DNA of 64,000 nt, taken from NCBI GenBank assembly GCA_916700875.1, contig CAKAKS010000067.1, positions 124,001 to 188,000 of the forward strand, given 5' to 3'. Positions 37,150 through 49,000 of this stretch are shown piece after piece. The position numbers and the translations under genes are program-made. The notes beneath the pieces are model-generated. The model ran no database searches. It saw only the letters and a list, made by a program, of their open reading frames with translations, and was not told the DNA's origin. This stretch comes from Sebastes aleutianus (taxonomy: Eukaryota > Chordata > Actinopteri > Perciformes > Sebastidae). Every line of letters begins with the position of its first letter. The first letter of the stretch is position 1.

Positions 37150-38254
37150 CTGATGAATAGAGGCAGGGACCATTGTTTTATTCCCCCACCCCTATGGCCT
37201 AACTGGCATCCTTTTAATATCTTCTTTTAGGTTATGTTATTTATTATTTATTATTTCAGTCTGCATGAGAGGTGTCACCACAATATGACTGTGAAACATT
37301 CTCCACAGTGTAATGAATACCATACACGTGTCTGAGCTGCTGGCCTTGACATGACAACTGTGTGTTTGTTATCAGCAACACAGATCACCTGTGACGCATT
37401 AATTCAGTTTGGCGCATTACACTGCATCCTTCTTGTTCACTCTGGAGTCAACTGTCTGGACTGCAGAGGTTACTTCAGGCTACTGGGGTTATTGAAGGTT
37501 ACATACTAACCCCAATGGTTCAGCTCTAATGGCCTAATGATGGCTAAATGTGGTTAGATTAGCCGTCATATTAACTAGTAAAAAACACATTTTGGGAAAT
37601 GATTCAGAAATTTGCTTCAGATGAGAAAATGTGTTTAACCCTCAATGTTAAAGTAGTGAGGAGGCAATTCAATTCAATTCAATTCAATTCAGTTTATTTT
37701 TATATAGCGTCAAATCATAACAGAAGTTATCTCGAGACGCTCGAGCACAGTTATATAATTTAGTCCTGCAGCCAGAGGAAACTCCTTGGACGGGCATCTG
37801 ATTCCCCCAGGCGTGCCTTTTTTTGTCAGCGTTCATTAATCATTAAACCTGCAAGAACTGATCTTTATAACCACTTGGGAGCAGCGTAAACAAGCTGTAA
37901 ACACACACACTGACTGATATTATCGCCTTTTAAGTAAACTGTTATACAGTTGCTTATTTACATGTCCTTATCATTAATTTGGAGTCTTTTTTTTTTTTTT
38001 GCTCCTTTATGTCTTTCTTTAAATCTTCTTCATGTTTCTGTCTGCTGTTGCATCCTGGGATTCCTTTCTCCTCATCCCATCATTCACTCTCTGGAAATAA
38101 AAAAAGGCCGGGTATTAAATATGTGACAGATCATTAAGCAGTATTTAAACTTTTAAAGTGTTAATTACAGTACTTGGGAATATAGGTTATGAACAAAAGA
38201 GTTACATATGGGAGGTGAGGTGGGGGTGGAGCAGAAGAGCAGAGGAGCAGAATC
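37150..38254. other. Spacer with a short L2 tail
   Basis: At 37672-37745 is a minus-strand 3' tail of the L2 family (TTGAAT repeats preceded by a relative of gataacttctgttatgattt). A T-run lies at 37987-38000. Otherwise nothing recognised. Confidence 0.6.
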
Positions 38255-38298
38255 TAGGGGTGTAATGATTCATCTACTACATCGATGTATCCATTTAT

Positions 38299-38333
38299 AT
38301 AAAAATAAATTTAATTGAATTGAATTGAATTAT
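38299..38333 (+). mobile_element. Tail-only L2 insertion of about 33 bp
   Basis: Compared with copy 1, sequence of the form ataaaaataaatt followed by AATTG repeats is added between catttata and tattcctac. It matches the very 3' end of the L2 family (compare 40723-40755 reversed), so this is an extremely 5'-truncated retrotransposition. Confidence 0.65.
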
Positions 38334-38416
38334 ATTCCTACGGTCCAACTACATTGATAGGTACTCGGCAAGTGGTCCTTCACGGGAGACGTATATCGAT
38401 CTAAAATCGATTTGCA

Positions 38417-38844
38417 AGGTAAATAATCTTCGTTCCTACTCTGACCTATGGTCATGAGGGCTGGGTCATGACCGAAAGAACTAGATCGCGGGTACAAGCG
38501 GCCGAAATGGGTTTCCTCAGGAGGGTGCCTGGCGTCTCCCTTAGAGATAAGGTGAGATGCTCAGTCATCCGTGAGGGACTCGAAGTAGAGCCGCTACTCC
38601 TTTGCGTTGAAAGGAGCCAGCTGAGGTGGTTCGGGCATCTGGTAAGGATGCCCCCTGGGTGCCTCCCTAGGGAGGTGCTCCAGGCACGACCAGCTGGGAG
38701 GAGCCCACGGGGAAGATCCAGGACTAGGTGGAGAGACTATATCTCCACACTGGGGATATAGGGAAGTTTGGGGTCCCCTGCTGGAGCTGTTGCCCCCGCG
38801 ACCCGACCCCGGATAAGCGGTTGAAGATGATTGACTGACATGAT
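38417..38844 (+). mobile_element. LINE ORF2 C-terminal fragment
   Basis: Open frame starting upstream of 38468 and ending at 38761: TYGHEGWVMTERTRS, VQAAEMGFLRRVPGVSLRD, LRWFGHLVRMPPGCLPREV, GRSRTRWRDYISTLGI. This is the C-terminus of a common fish LINE. The following ccgcgacccgaccccggata and gaagatgattgactga form its usual 3' end. It splits hAT body sequence present in copy 1. The clade was not decided. Confidence 0.85.
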
Positions 38845-39299
38845 AATCAATTGTATCGATACTAAGAATTTGCACTATTTATTTAAGCACAACAAACTTT
38901 ATATGGCTGTACATTTTAGCACTCTTAATAGTAAAGAAATGTTAAACGTTACTCCGGTTCACTCTCTCTATATATGATGTCATCGACATGCGCCAGCAGC
39001 GCCGATCTCAGAAAGACGACAACAAAATGAAGCAGGCTGAGAGCGAGGAAGAGCGAGGAAGAGCCAGACGAGCGAGAGATTTTGAAACATTTTGACTTTT
39101 GCAAAAAGGGAGATGTCCTTGATAAATCACCAGATAAAATACAACGGCTGCATGACCAATCTTTCCAAGCACCTACTGAAACCATGCACTTTATTTTTGT
39201 TAAATATTATTGATCTACCGTTTATATTGGAAATGAGAACAGAAGCAGCAGGTTAAACCACTGTTCATTCCACCTGAAGAGAAGTTGGCTGCACTTTAT

Positions 39300-39736
39300 T
39301 TTTTGTTAAAGATTATTGATCTACCTGTAGCGACTTCAGGAAACAAACTAAAAGCTTCTGAGAGGCTGAGGTCGGGCCCGGTTTGCTTGTCCGATCAAGC
39401 CTGTCAACTGTCTTGTCAATAGAGGCTTGAAATGTCAAAAACAAAATCTTTAAAAGAAAAAAGAAAATAGCGGTCAACAAAAGTACGGCGACCCACTCAC
39501 CCTCTCTTCCCTCCAGCACTCCGCTGAACAGCTGATTATATTAACTATGAATGCCGCCCATATCCATGTGACCCAAATCTCCCAAATCATCACAATCACA
39601 TAATAATAAATTACAATGTCACAAACATTAACAAATACCAATACCAAAAAATATAAACCATCATAACCCAAATTAACATTACTACAAACATGACTTCTTT
39701 CTGAAATCGTTCATGGCTCCTACGCTACCGTAGAAC
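39300..39736. repeat. Internal duplication and insertion within hAT copy 2
   Basis: The body segment with ggttaaaccactgttcattc and gaagagaagttgg occurs twice (39250-39296 and 39742-39784), separated by about 440 bp not present in copy 1. It is a segmental duplication or an insertion that duplicated its target region. Confidence 0.6.
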
Positions 39737-40072
39737 AGCAGCAGGTTAAACCACTGTTCATTCCATCTGAAGAGAAGTTGGTTGCATTTTTTTTTTGTTA
39801 AATATTGCACTCCCTTGTATCTTGAGAACTGAATCAGCAGGTCCTGCAGTTGCACTTTGTATCATATTAAAAAAAAAGCTGTATGTATGTGCCATCAATC
39901 ATTGTGTTTACTTGTTTATATCCATAATTAATCCATCCCTGATTCCCTTACAAGAAGAACTTTGAGGAACCCTGACCTGTCCAGTATCAGATATTTATTT
40001 CACAGTCGCAATGACTGAATTTTTGTCAAAAAAAGTTACTGAATCGATTTCAAGTTGTTGACTTAACAACTT

Positions 40073-40722
40073 GTATCCTAACCTATCGCATCACATCGCA
40101 TCGCATCGCATCCTATCCTATCCTATCCCATCCTATCCTATCCTATTGTATCCCATCCTATCCTATCCCATCCTATCCTATACTATCCTATCCTATCCTA
40201 TTGTATCCTATCCTATTCTATCGTATCGTATCGTATCGTATCGTATCGTATCGTATCGTATCGTATCCTATCCTATCCCATCCTATCCTATCCTATTGTA
40301 TCCTATCCTATTCTATCGTATCGTATCGTATCCTATCGTATCCTATCCTATCCTATCCCATCCTATCCTATACAATCCTATCCTATCCTATCCTATCCTA
40401 TTGTATCCTATCCTATTCTATTGTATCGTATCGTATCGTATCCTATCGTATCCCATCCTATCCTATCCCATCCTATCCTATCCTATCCTATCCTATCCCA
40501 TCCCATCCTATACTATCCTAAACTATCCTATCCTATTGTATCCTATCCTATTCTATCGTATCGTATCGTATCGTATCGTATCGTATCGTATCGTATCGTA
40601 TCGTATCGTATCGTATCGTATCGTATCGTATCCCATCCCATCCCATCCCATCCCATCCCATCCCATCCCATCCCATCCCATCCCATCCCATCCCATTGTA
40701 TCGTATCGTATCGTATCGTATC
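40073..40722 (+). repeat. TATCC/TATCG pentamer array, left block
   Basis: About 130 pentamers in three textures: TATCC, runs of TATCG, and CATCC near the right end. It begins where copy 1 has tcgtattgtatcgctctag, that is, at two adjacent pentamers. It ends where the L2 tail begins. Confidence 0.95.
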
Positions 40723-40762
40723 AATTCAATTCAATTCAATTTATTTTTGTATAACGTCAAAT

Positions 40763-40968
40763 CACAACAGAAGTTATCTCAAGACGCTTTATATATAGAG
40801 CAGGTCTTAGACCGTACACCATAGTTTAGAGACCCAACAGGATCCACCAGGCGCGCTGTGGCCAGGAAAAACTCCCTGATTACTGGGAAGAAACCTGGAG
40901 CAGAACCAGGCGCAGGGCGGGCGGCCATCTGCCGAGACCGGCTGGGGGGATAGATAGATAGATAGATC

Positions 40969-41014
<46 letters not shown>

Positions 41015-41759
41015 AGCAGCCACAATGGTAGCCTAGCAGCTGTAATAGCTAATACAAGTAGGACTGATAACACAAAACCAATAGTGGTGGATGGAAAGAG
41101 TGATATTATAACTATCGGAATTGATGTCATTGGGTCGTCCTCAGACGGGCTTTCAAGTGGAGCTTCCAGCTGTCTCAGTCCACCATACATCTGGCTAGCT
41201 CGCCAGCACTGTCCAGCATCTCTCCTCAGTACGTCCATGTGTGTTGGTGTGGGACGTCCCTGTGATCGATGCCCGTGCGTTGGTTCCCGCAGCATCAGCA
41301 TGCTTGCTGGGAGTTCTTGATGTCTTTGGCAGTGACCGAGAAGTCTCATTCCCCAGGCTGCCACTTTGTCACTAAGTGTTGGTAATCCCTCGTTAGCATT
41401 GGTAGTCCTTCGTACAGACGTAGTTAATTAATGATGGTAGCAGTTGGTGTCAAGCAGGCACCGGACGCGGTAGCAGATGCAGCCACGATACCGGAGACAT
41501 CCAGATCCAGGTGAAACCCCGCTCCAAGTGTACCCCTGCTCCAGGTGAAACCTCGCTCCCGGTGTGACCCCGCCCCAGGTATGACCTCGCTCCAGGTGTG
41601 ACCCCGCTCCACGGTTAGCTGCGAGACAAGGAGGCACAAGGACTCCCGGGAAGGAATGAAGTTAGTAACAACATGGACATGGGACATGAGTATATACAGA
41701 AGGAGAGGGGAGCTAAGTGTGTCATAGGAAGTCCCCCGGCAGTCTAGGCCTATAGCAGT
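40763..41759 (-). mobile_element. L2 3' UTR with embedded foreign LINE C-terminus
   Basis: Follows the ORF2 stop. Contains repeated gctccaggtg-type units (about 41510-41620) and an open segment at 41364-41170 (MRLLGHCQRHQELPASML; GHRSQGRPTPTHMDVLRRD) resembling the C-terminus of a different LINE. A CT repeat and the family tail with gagataacttctgttgtgat-type sequence follow. The same arrangement at 26290-27075 shows it belongs to the family. Confidence 0.75.
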
Positions 41760-44748
41760 TTAAGTATAAGCGTTATCAAAGAGGAAAGTCTTTAGCCTAC
41801 TCTTAAATGTAGAGACGGTGTCTGCCTCCCGGACTGGAACTGGGAGCTGGTTCCAGAGAAGAGGAGCTTGATAGCTGAAGGCTCTCGCTCCCATTCTACT
41901 TTTGGAGACTCTAGGAACCTCAAGTAACCCTGCATTCTGTGAGCGCAGTGCTCTAGTGGGGTAATAGGGTACTACGAGCTCTTTAAGATATGATGGGGCC
42001 TGACCGTTTAGCGATTTGTAGGTGAGGAGGACGATTTTAAATTCTATTCTTGATTTTACAGGCAGCCAGTGCAGAGAAGCTAATACAGGCGTAATATGAT
42101 CTCTTTTTCTAGTTCTTGTCAGTACACGTGCTGCAGCATTCTGGATCAACTGGAGAGTCTTAAGAGACTTATTGGAGCAGCCTGATAATAAGGAATTGCA
42201 GTAATCGAGTCTAGAGGTAACAAATGCATGGACTAATTTTTCTGCATCATTTTGAGACAGGATGTGTCTGATCTTTGCAATGTTACGTAGATGAAAGAAG
42301 GCAGTCCTTGAGGTTTGTTTTATGTGAGAGTTAAAGGACATATCCTGATCGAAGATAACTTACGATGGTGCTGGAGGCCAGGGCAATGCCATCTAGAGTA
42401 ACTATATCATTAGATAATTTGTTTCGGAGGCGCTCAGGGCCAAGTACAATAACTTCAGTTTTGTCTGAGTTTAACATCAGGAAATTGCAGGTCATCCAGG
42501 TTTTTATGTCCTTAAGGCATGCTTGAAGTTTAGTTAACTGGTTTGTTTCGTCTGGCTTGATCGATAGATATAATTGGGTATCATCTGCATAACAATGAAA
42601 GTTTATGGAGTGTTTTCTAATAACATTGCCTAAGGGAAGCATATATAAGGTAAATAGAATTGGTCCAAGTACAGAACCCTGTGGAACTCCGTGACTAACT
42701 TTGGCGTGCATGGAGGACTCATCGTTAACATGTACAAACTGAGATCGATCTGATAAATAGGACTTAAACCAACTTAGTGCAGTTCCTTTAATGCCAATTA
42801 AATGTTCCAGTCTTTGTAATAGGATGTGATGGTCAATGGTGTGGAAAGCAGCACTGAGATCTAGCAAGACAAGTACAGAGACAAGTCCTTTGTCCGATGC
42901 CATTAGAAGGTCATTTGTAATTTTCACTAGTGCTGTCTCTGTGCTATGGTGCACTCTAAATCCTGACTGATAATCTTCGAATAAATGATTGTTCTGTAGA
43001 AAGTCACACAGCTGACTGGCAACTGCTTTCTCGAGTATTTTGGAGGTAAAGGGAAGGTTAGATATAGGTCTATAGTTGGCTAGGACCTCTGGATCAAGAG
43101 TGGGCTTTTTAAGAAGAGGTTTAATTACAGCTACTTTAAAGGACTGTGGTACATAGCCTGTTAGTAAAGACACATTGATCATATCCAGTAAAGAGGTGCT
43201 AACTAAAGGTAAAACTTCTTTAAGCAGTCTAGTTGGAATAGGGTCTAGGAGACCGGTAGATGATTTAGATGAAGAGATCAGTGAAGTCAGTTTGTGGAGG
43301 TCGATGGGAGAAAAGCAGTCTAAATATTTATCAGGTTGTACAGCTGTTTCTAAGGTTCCTAAGTTTGAGGATAAATTGGTACCAGTTGACGGTAGGAGGT
43401 GATTAATTTTGTCTCTAATAGTTATGATTTTATCATTAAAGAAACTCATGAAGTCACTACTACTGAGGGTTGTAGGAATACATGGCTCAATAGAGCTGTG
43501 GCTCTCTGTCAGCCTGGCTACAGTGCTGAATAGAAACCTGGGGTTGTTCTTATTTGTCTCTATTAATGATGAGTAATGGGCTGCTCTGGCATCACGCAGA
43601 GCCTTCCTATATGTTTTAAGACTATCTTGCCAGACTAAATGAGATTCTTCCTGTTTGGTGGAACGCCATATCCTTTCCAGTTTCCTCGATGCTTGCTTTA
43701 GTTTGCGTGTTTGAGGGTTATACCATGGAGCTGACTTCCTTTGTTTTATTAACTTCTTTTTTAGAGGGGCAACAGAATCAAGTGTGACTCGCAGTGAGTC
43801 TGTAGCACTATCTACAAAATGATCAATTTGGGTGGGGCTAAAGTTAGCATACGAGCCCTCTGTTATATTGAGACATGGTATTGAATTTAATGCTGATGGA
43901 ATCGCTTCCTTAAATTTAGCTACAACACTATCGGATAGACATCTAGTGTACACACTTTTGTCTGATGGTGTATAGTCTAGTAATAAGAATTCAAAAGTGA
44001 TTAAATAATGGTCTGATAAAAGAGAGTTCTGTGGAAAAACAATTAAATGTTCAATTTCAACGCCATATGACATAACAAGGTCGAGGGTGTGGTTAAAGCG
44101 GTGAGTGGGTTTATGCACGTTCTGCGAGAAACCAATTGAATCTAATAAAGAGATAAACGCAGTACTGAGGCTATCATTATCAACGTCCACATGAATATTA
44201 AAATCACTTACAATAATGACTTTATCTGTTTTCAGGACTAAGCTTGATAGAAACTCTGAGAATTCAGATAGAAATTCAGAATATGGGCCTGGAGCGCGGT
44301 ACACTATAACAAATAAAATTGGCTGTAGTGCTTTCCAGGTTGGGTGTGAAAGACTAAGAACAAGGCTTTCAAATGAGTTATAATTTAGTTTAGTTTTAGG
44401 GTTTATTAATATGCTTGAGTCGAAGATGGCTGCAACTCCACCTCCTCGGCCGGTGTCTCGAGGATTGTGAGTATTAATATGACTCGGGGGAGTGGATTCG
44501 TTTAGGCTGACATATTCTTCCTGACACAGCCAGGTTTCGGTAAGACAAAATAAATCAATGTGATTATCTGATATTAAATCATTTACTAGTAGAGCTTTAG
44601 ATGACAGAGATCTGATATTTAAGAGTCCACATTTAATTCTCCTGTTTTGTTGCTTTATTGCAGTGCTAGTGTTAGATTTTATTAGATTATTATGTTTAAC
44701 TCCTCTTCTGTTTACTTTTGATTTAATTAATTTAGGTGGGGCAGACAC
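41760..44748 (-). pseudogene. L2 ORF2: endonuclease-reverse transcriptase, one frameshift
   Basis: Encodes the element's replication enzyme. Residues about 35-260 form the APE-type endonuclease (LLNIRSL, CLTETWL, VSDFNIHVDVD, LLSDHYLITFEF). Residues about 470-760 form the reverse transcriptase (NYRPISNLPFTSKILEKAV; LVLLDLSAAFHTIDH; HGVPQGSVLGPILFTLYM; FHCYADDTQLYLS). The first frame of 805 codons runs into a stop at 42331 after a small deletion near 42350. The remaining 193 codons (42341-41760; SRLDYCNSLLSGCS, LHWLPVKSRIEFKI, STFKSRLKTFLF) are in the next frame. The motif-A phrase reads AFHTIDH where AFDTIDH is usual. The catalytic Asp pair YADD is present. The frameshift, and probably the Asp-to-His change, make it inactive. 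Confidence 0.92.
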
Positions 44749-44856
44749 AGTCTCAGTTAGGTTTGGGGTTAAGCTATGGGTGGGTAACTGCTCTAATGGA
44801 AGCGCAGAGAAGTGTGTAAGACTACAGCTCTGCGCCCTGGAATGACCTCTGGTTTG

Positions 44857-45744
44857 TCATGGATTTGTTCCACTAACAATCTTGGTCAGATTTCTGGATA
44901 AGAGAGCCGCACCATCCAAAGTAGGATGAATGCCGTCGCTCTTAATCAGACCAGGAGTCCCCCAGAAAGAGTTCCAATTGTCAATGAAGCCCACATCGTT
45001 TGCTGGACACCACCTCGACAGCCAGCTGTGGAATGACTTCATGCGGCTATACATGTCGTAACTGGTCAGGTTGGGGAGGGGACCAGAGAAAACTAGGGAG
45101 TCCGACATTGTCTTTGCGTATGCACACAACGACTCCACATTAACTTTAGTGACCTCCGATCGACGTAACCGGGTGTCATTACCGCCGACGTGAATAACAA
45201 TCTTACTGTATTTACGCTTATCCTTAGCCAGCAGTTTCAAAACGGATTCAATGTCGCCCGCTCTGGCCCCCAGGATGCAATTAACTATGGCAGCTGGTTT
45301 CACTAACTTCACGTTCCGCAAAATGGAGCTCCCGATAACCAGAGTTGGTTTCTCAGCAGGTGTGTCGCTGAGTGGGGAATATCTGTTTGAAACGTGAAGT
45401 GGTTGGTGGTTAACCGTGGGCTTCAGGGTACGACTACGCGTCCTTCGGGCAGTTACCCAGCCTCCCGGCTGCTCGGGGGTTGCCGGGGGACGGCTAGCAG
45501 AAGCTACGCTTGGCCGGTCCGCACCGGCTAGAGGCTGGCTAACTACATAAGAAGCTAGAGATAAAGTGCGGAACCGGGCTTCTAACTCGCTAACCCTCGC
45601 CTCCAATGCAGCAAGTGCACTACACCTAATACATGTACCATTAGCTCTAAAGGAGGCAGAGGAATAACTAAACATAAGACACACAGAGCAGGAGAGAGCA
45701 GAAGAAGGAGGAGAGGGAGAGAGAACAGGAGAGGGAGAAGCCAT
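44857..45744 (-). CDS. L2 ORF1 with SGNH/esterase-like domain
   Basis: Intact 295-codon frame, 108 bp before ORF2. It has a Ser/Pro-rich N-terminus and a short cysteine-bearing region with a heptad-like stretch (CSALAALEARVSELEARFRT, residues about 41-60) that may trimerise. From about residue 133 an SGNH-hydrolase fold is visible: block I PTLVIGSSILRNV (nucleophile Ser in GSS), block III HVGGNDTRLRR, and block V DGIHPTLDGAALL (catalytic Asp and His). CR1/L2 ORF1 proteins carry such a domain, thought to act as an RNA-associated esterase-like chaperone. The start is the ATG at 45744. Confidence 0.88.
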   Translation of the reverse strand: MASPSPVLSPSPPSSALSCSVCLMFSYSSASFRANGTCIRCSALAALEARVSELEARFRTLSLASYVVSQPLAGADRPSVASASRPPATPEQPGGWVTARRTRSRTLKPTVNHQPLHVSNRYSPLSDTPAEKPTLVIGSSILRNVKLVKPAAIVNCILGARAGDIESVLKLLAKDKRKYSKIVIHVGGNDTRLRRSEVTKVNVESLCAYAKTMSDSLVFSGPLPNLTSYDMYSRMKSFHSWLSRWCPANDVGFIDNWNSFWGTPGLIKSDGIHPTLDGAALLSRNLTKIVSGTNP

Positions 45745-46050
45745 CGCTAACGGCTAAGCTACTGCTAAGCTACTGCTAAGCTACTGTTATGCTACAGTAC
45801 GATAGCCCAGCTAGCGTTAGCCGAGCTGAATATGTGTGGTTAAGTCTCTAAAAAGGAGCGAGTTATGAGTGCTTAAGCAGAACTAGTGTAGATATAAATG
45901 TAGCGGGTATTTAGCCGCTGTAATGAAGAGTATATAACTATATTTCCCTGGATGTGCTAGAGCAGCTACAGAACACAGCAGCACACACAAAGACAGGCAA
46001 CCGGAAATGAGGCAATACGCTTACCGCAAGCACGTCAGCACGTCAGCAAG

Positions 46051-49000
46051 ATCGTATCCTATCCTATCCTATCCTATCCTATGGTATCCTATCCTATGGT
46101 ATCCTATCCTATCCTATCCTATCCTATCCTATCCTATCCTATCCTATCCTATCCTATCCTATCCTATGGTTTCCTATCCTATCCTATGGTATCCTATCCT
46201 ATGGTATCCTATCCTATCCTATGGTATCCTATCCTATGGTATCCTATCCTATCCTATTGTATACTATCCTATTCTAACGTATCGCATCGTATCCTATCCT
46301 ATCCTATCCTATGGTATCCTATGGTATCCTATCCTATGCTATGGTATCCTATCCTATCTTATCCTATGGTATCCTATCCTATGGTATCCTATGGTATCCT
46401 ATCCTATCCTATCCTATCCTATCCTATCCTATCCTATCCTATCCTATCCTATCCTATGGTATCCTATCCTATCCTATTGTATCCTATCCTATTCTAACGT
46501 ATCGTATCGTATCGTATCCTATCCTATCACCTATGGTATCCTTTCCTATCCTATCCTATCCTATCCCATCCTATCCCATCCTATCCTATCCTATGGTATC
46601 CTATCCTATCCTATGGTATCCTATCCTATCCTATCCTATCCTATCCTTTCCTTTCCTATCCTATCCTATCCAATCCTATCCTATCCTATCCTATGGTATC
46701 CTATCCTATCCTATCCAATCCTATCCTATCCTATCCTATCCTATCCTTTCCTTTCCTATCCTATCCTATCCTATCCTATCGTATCCTATCGTATCCTATC
46801 GTATCCTATCGTATCCTATCGTATCCTATCGTATCCTATCGCATCCTATCCTATCCTATCCTATCCTATCGTATCCTATGGTATCCTATGGTATCCTATG
46901 GTATCCTATCCTATCCTATCCTATGGTATCCTATCCTATCCTATCATATCCTATCCTATCCTATCCTATCCTCTCCTATCCTCTCCTATCATATCCTATC
47001 CTATCCTATCCTATCCTATCCTATCCTATCCTATCCTATCCTATCCTATCCTTTCCTATCGTATCCTATCCTATCGTATCCTATCCTATCCTATCCTATG
47101 GTATCCTATCCTATCCTATCCTATCCTATCCTATCCTATCCTATCTTATCCTATCCTATCCTTTCCTATCCTATCCTATGGTATCCTATCCTATCCTATC
47201 CTATCCTATCCTATCCTATCCTATCGCATCCTATCGTATCCTATCGCATCCTATGGTATCCTATGGTATCCTATCCTATCCTATCCTATCCTATCCTATC
47301 CTATTCTATCCTATCCTGTCTTATCCTATCCTTTCCTATCCTATCCTATCCTATCCTATCCTATCCTATCCTATCCTATCCTATCCTATCCTATCCTATC
47401 CTATCCTATCCTATCCTTTCCTATCCTATCCTATGGTATCCTATCCTATCCTATCCTATCCTATCCTGTCTTATACTATCCTACAGTATCCTATCCTATC
47501 CTATCCTATCCTATCCTATGGTATCCTATCCTATCCTATTCTATCCTATGGTATCCTATCGTTTCCTATCCTATCGTATCCTATCCTATCCTATCCTATG
47601 CTATGGTATCCTATCGTATCCTATCCTATCCTATCGTATCCTATCCTATCCTATCCTATCCTATCCTATCCTATGGTATCCTATGGTATCCTATCCTATC
47701 CTATCCTATCCTATCCTATCCTATCCTATGGTATCCTATCCCATCCTATCCTATCCTATCCTGTCCTATCCTATCCTATCCTATCCTATGGTATCCTATC
47801 CTATCCTATCGTATCCTATCCTATCCTATCTTATCCTATGGTATCCTATCCTATGGTATCCTATGGTATCCTATCCTATCCTATCCTATCCTATCCTATC
47901 CTATCCTATCCTATCCTATCCTATCCTATTGTATCCTATCCTATTCTAACGTATCGTATCGTATCGTATCCTATCCTATCCTATCCTATGGTACCTATGG
48001 TATCCTTTCCTATCCTATCCTATCCTATCCCATCCTATCCCATCCTATCCTATCCTATGGTATCCTATCCTATCCTATCCAATCCTATCCTATCCTATCC
48101 TATCCTATCCTATCCTTTCCTTTCCTATCCTATCCTATCCTATCCTATCCTATTGTATCCTATCCTATTCTAACGTATCGTATCGTATCGTATCCTATCC
48201 TATCCTATGGTACCTATGGTATCCTTTCCTATCCTATCCTATCCTATCCCATCCTATCCCATCCTATCCTATCCTATGGTATCCTATCCTATCCTATGGT
48301 ATCCTATCCTATCCTATCCTATCCTATCCTATCGTATCCTATCGTATCCTATCGCATCCTATCGCATCCTATCGTATCCTATCGTATCCTATCGTATCCT
48401 ATCCTATCGTATCCTATCTTATCCTATCCTATCCTTTCCTATCCTATCCTATGGTATCCTATCCTATCCTATCCTATCCTATCGTATCCTATCGCATCCT
48501 ATCGTATCCTATCGCATCCTATGGTATCCTATGGTATCCTATCCTATCCTATCCTATCCTATTCTATCCTATCCTGTCTTATCCTATCCTTTCCTATCCT
48601 ATCCTATCCTATCCTATCCTATCCTATCCTATCCTATCCTATCCTATCCTATCCTATCCTATCCTATCCTGTCTTATCCTATCCTACGGTATCCTATCCT
48701 ATCCTATCCTATCCTATCCTATGGTATCCTATCCTATCCTATTCTATCCTATGGTATCCTATCGTTTCCTATCCTATCGTATCCTATCCTATCCTATGCT
48801 ATGGTATCCTATCGTATCCTATCCTATGGTATCCTATCCTATCCTATCCTATCCTATCCTATCCTATGGTATCCTATCCCATCCTATGCTATCCTATCCT
48901 ATCCTATCCTATCCTATGGTATCCTATCCTATCCTATCGTATCCTATCCTATCCTATCTTATCCTATGGTATCCTATCCTATGGTATCCTATGGTATCCT

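Larger units (their letters stand above)
40723..46050 (-). mobile_element. Near full-length L2 (Maui-like) LINE inserted in the pentamer array
   Basis: Minus-strand non-LTR retrotransposon. A 5' UTR (46050-45745) is followed by ORF1 (45744-44857), ORF2 (44748-41760) and a 3' UTR of about 1 kb with a GA/CT microsatellite (40976-41010), ending in (ATTGA)n at 40723-40745. Both sides are pentamer array, so it landed in an existing satellite. Only one small frameshift was found in ORF2, so it is young. Confidence 0.92.

Noticed and set aside
40807..41364. 185-codon protein gene
   Set aside because: It is the L2 3' UTR; its open part is a LINE C-terminus fragment followed by a CT microsatellite.
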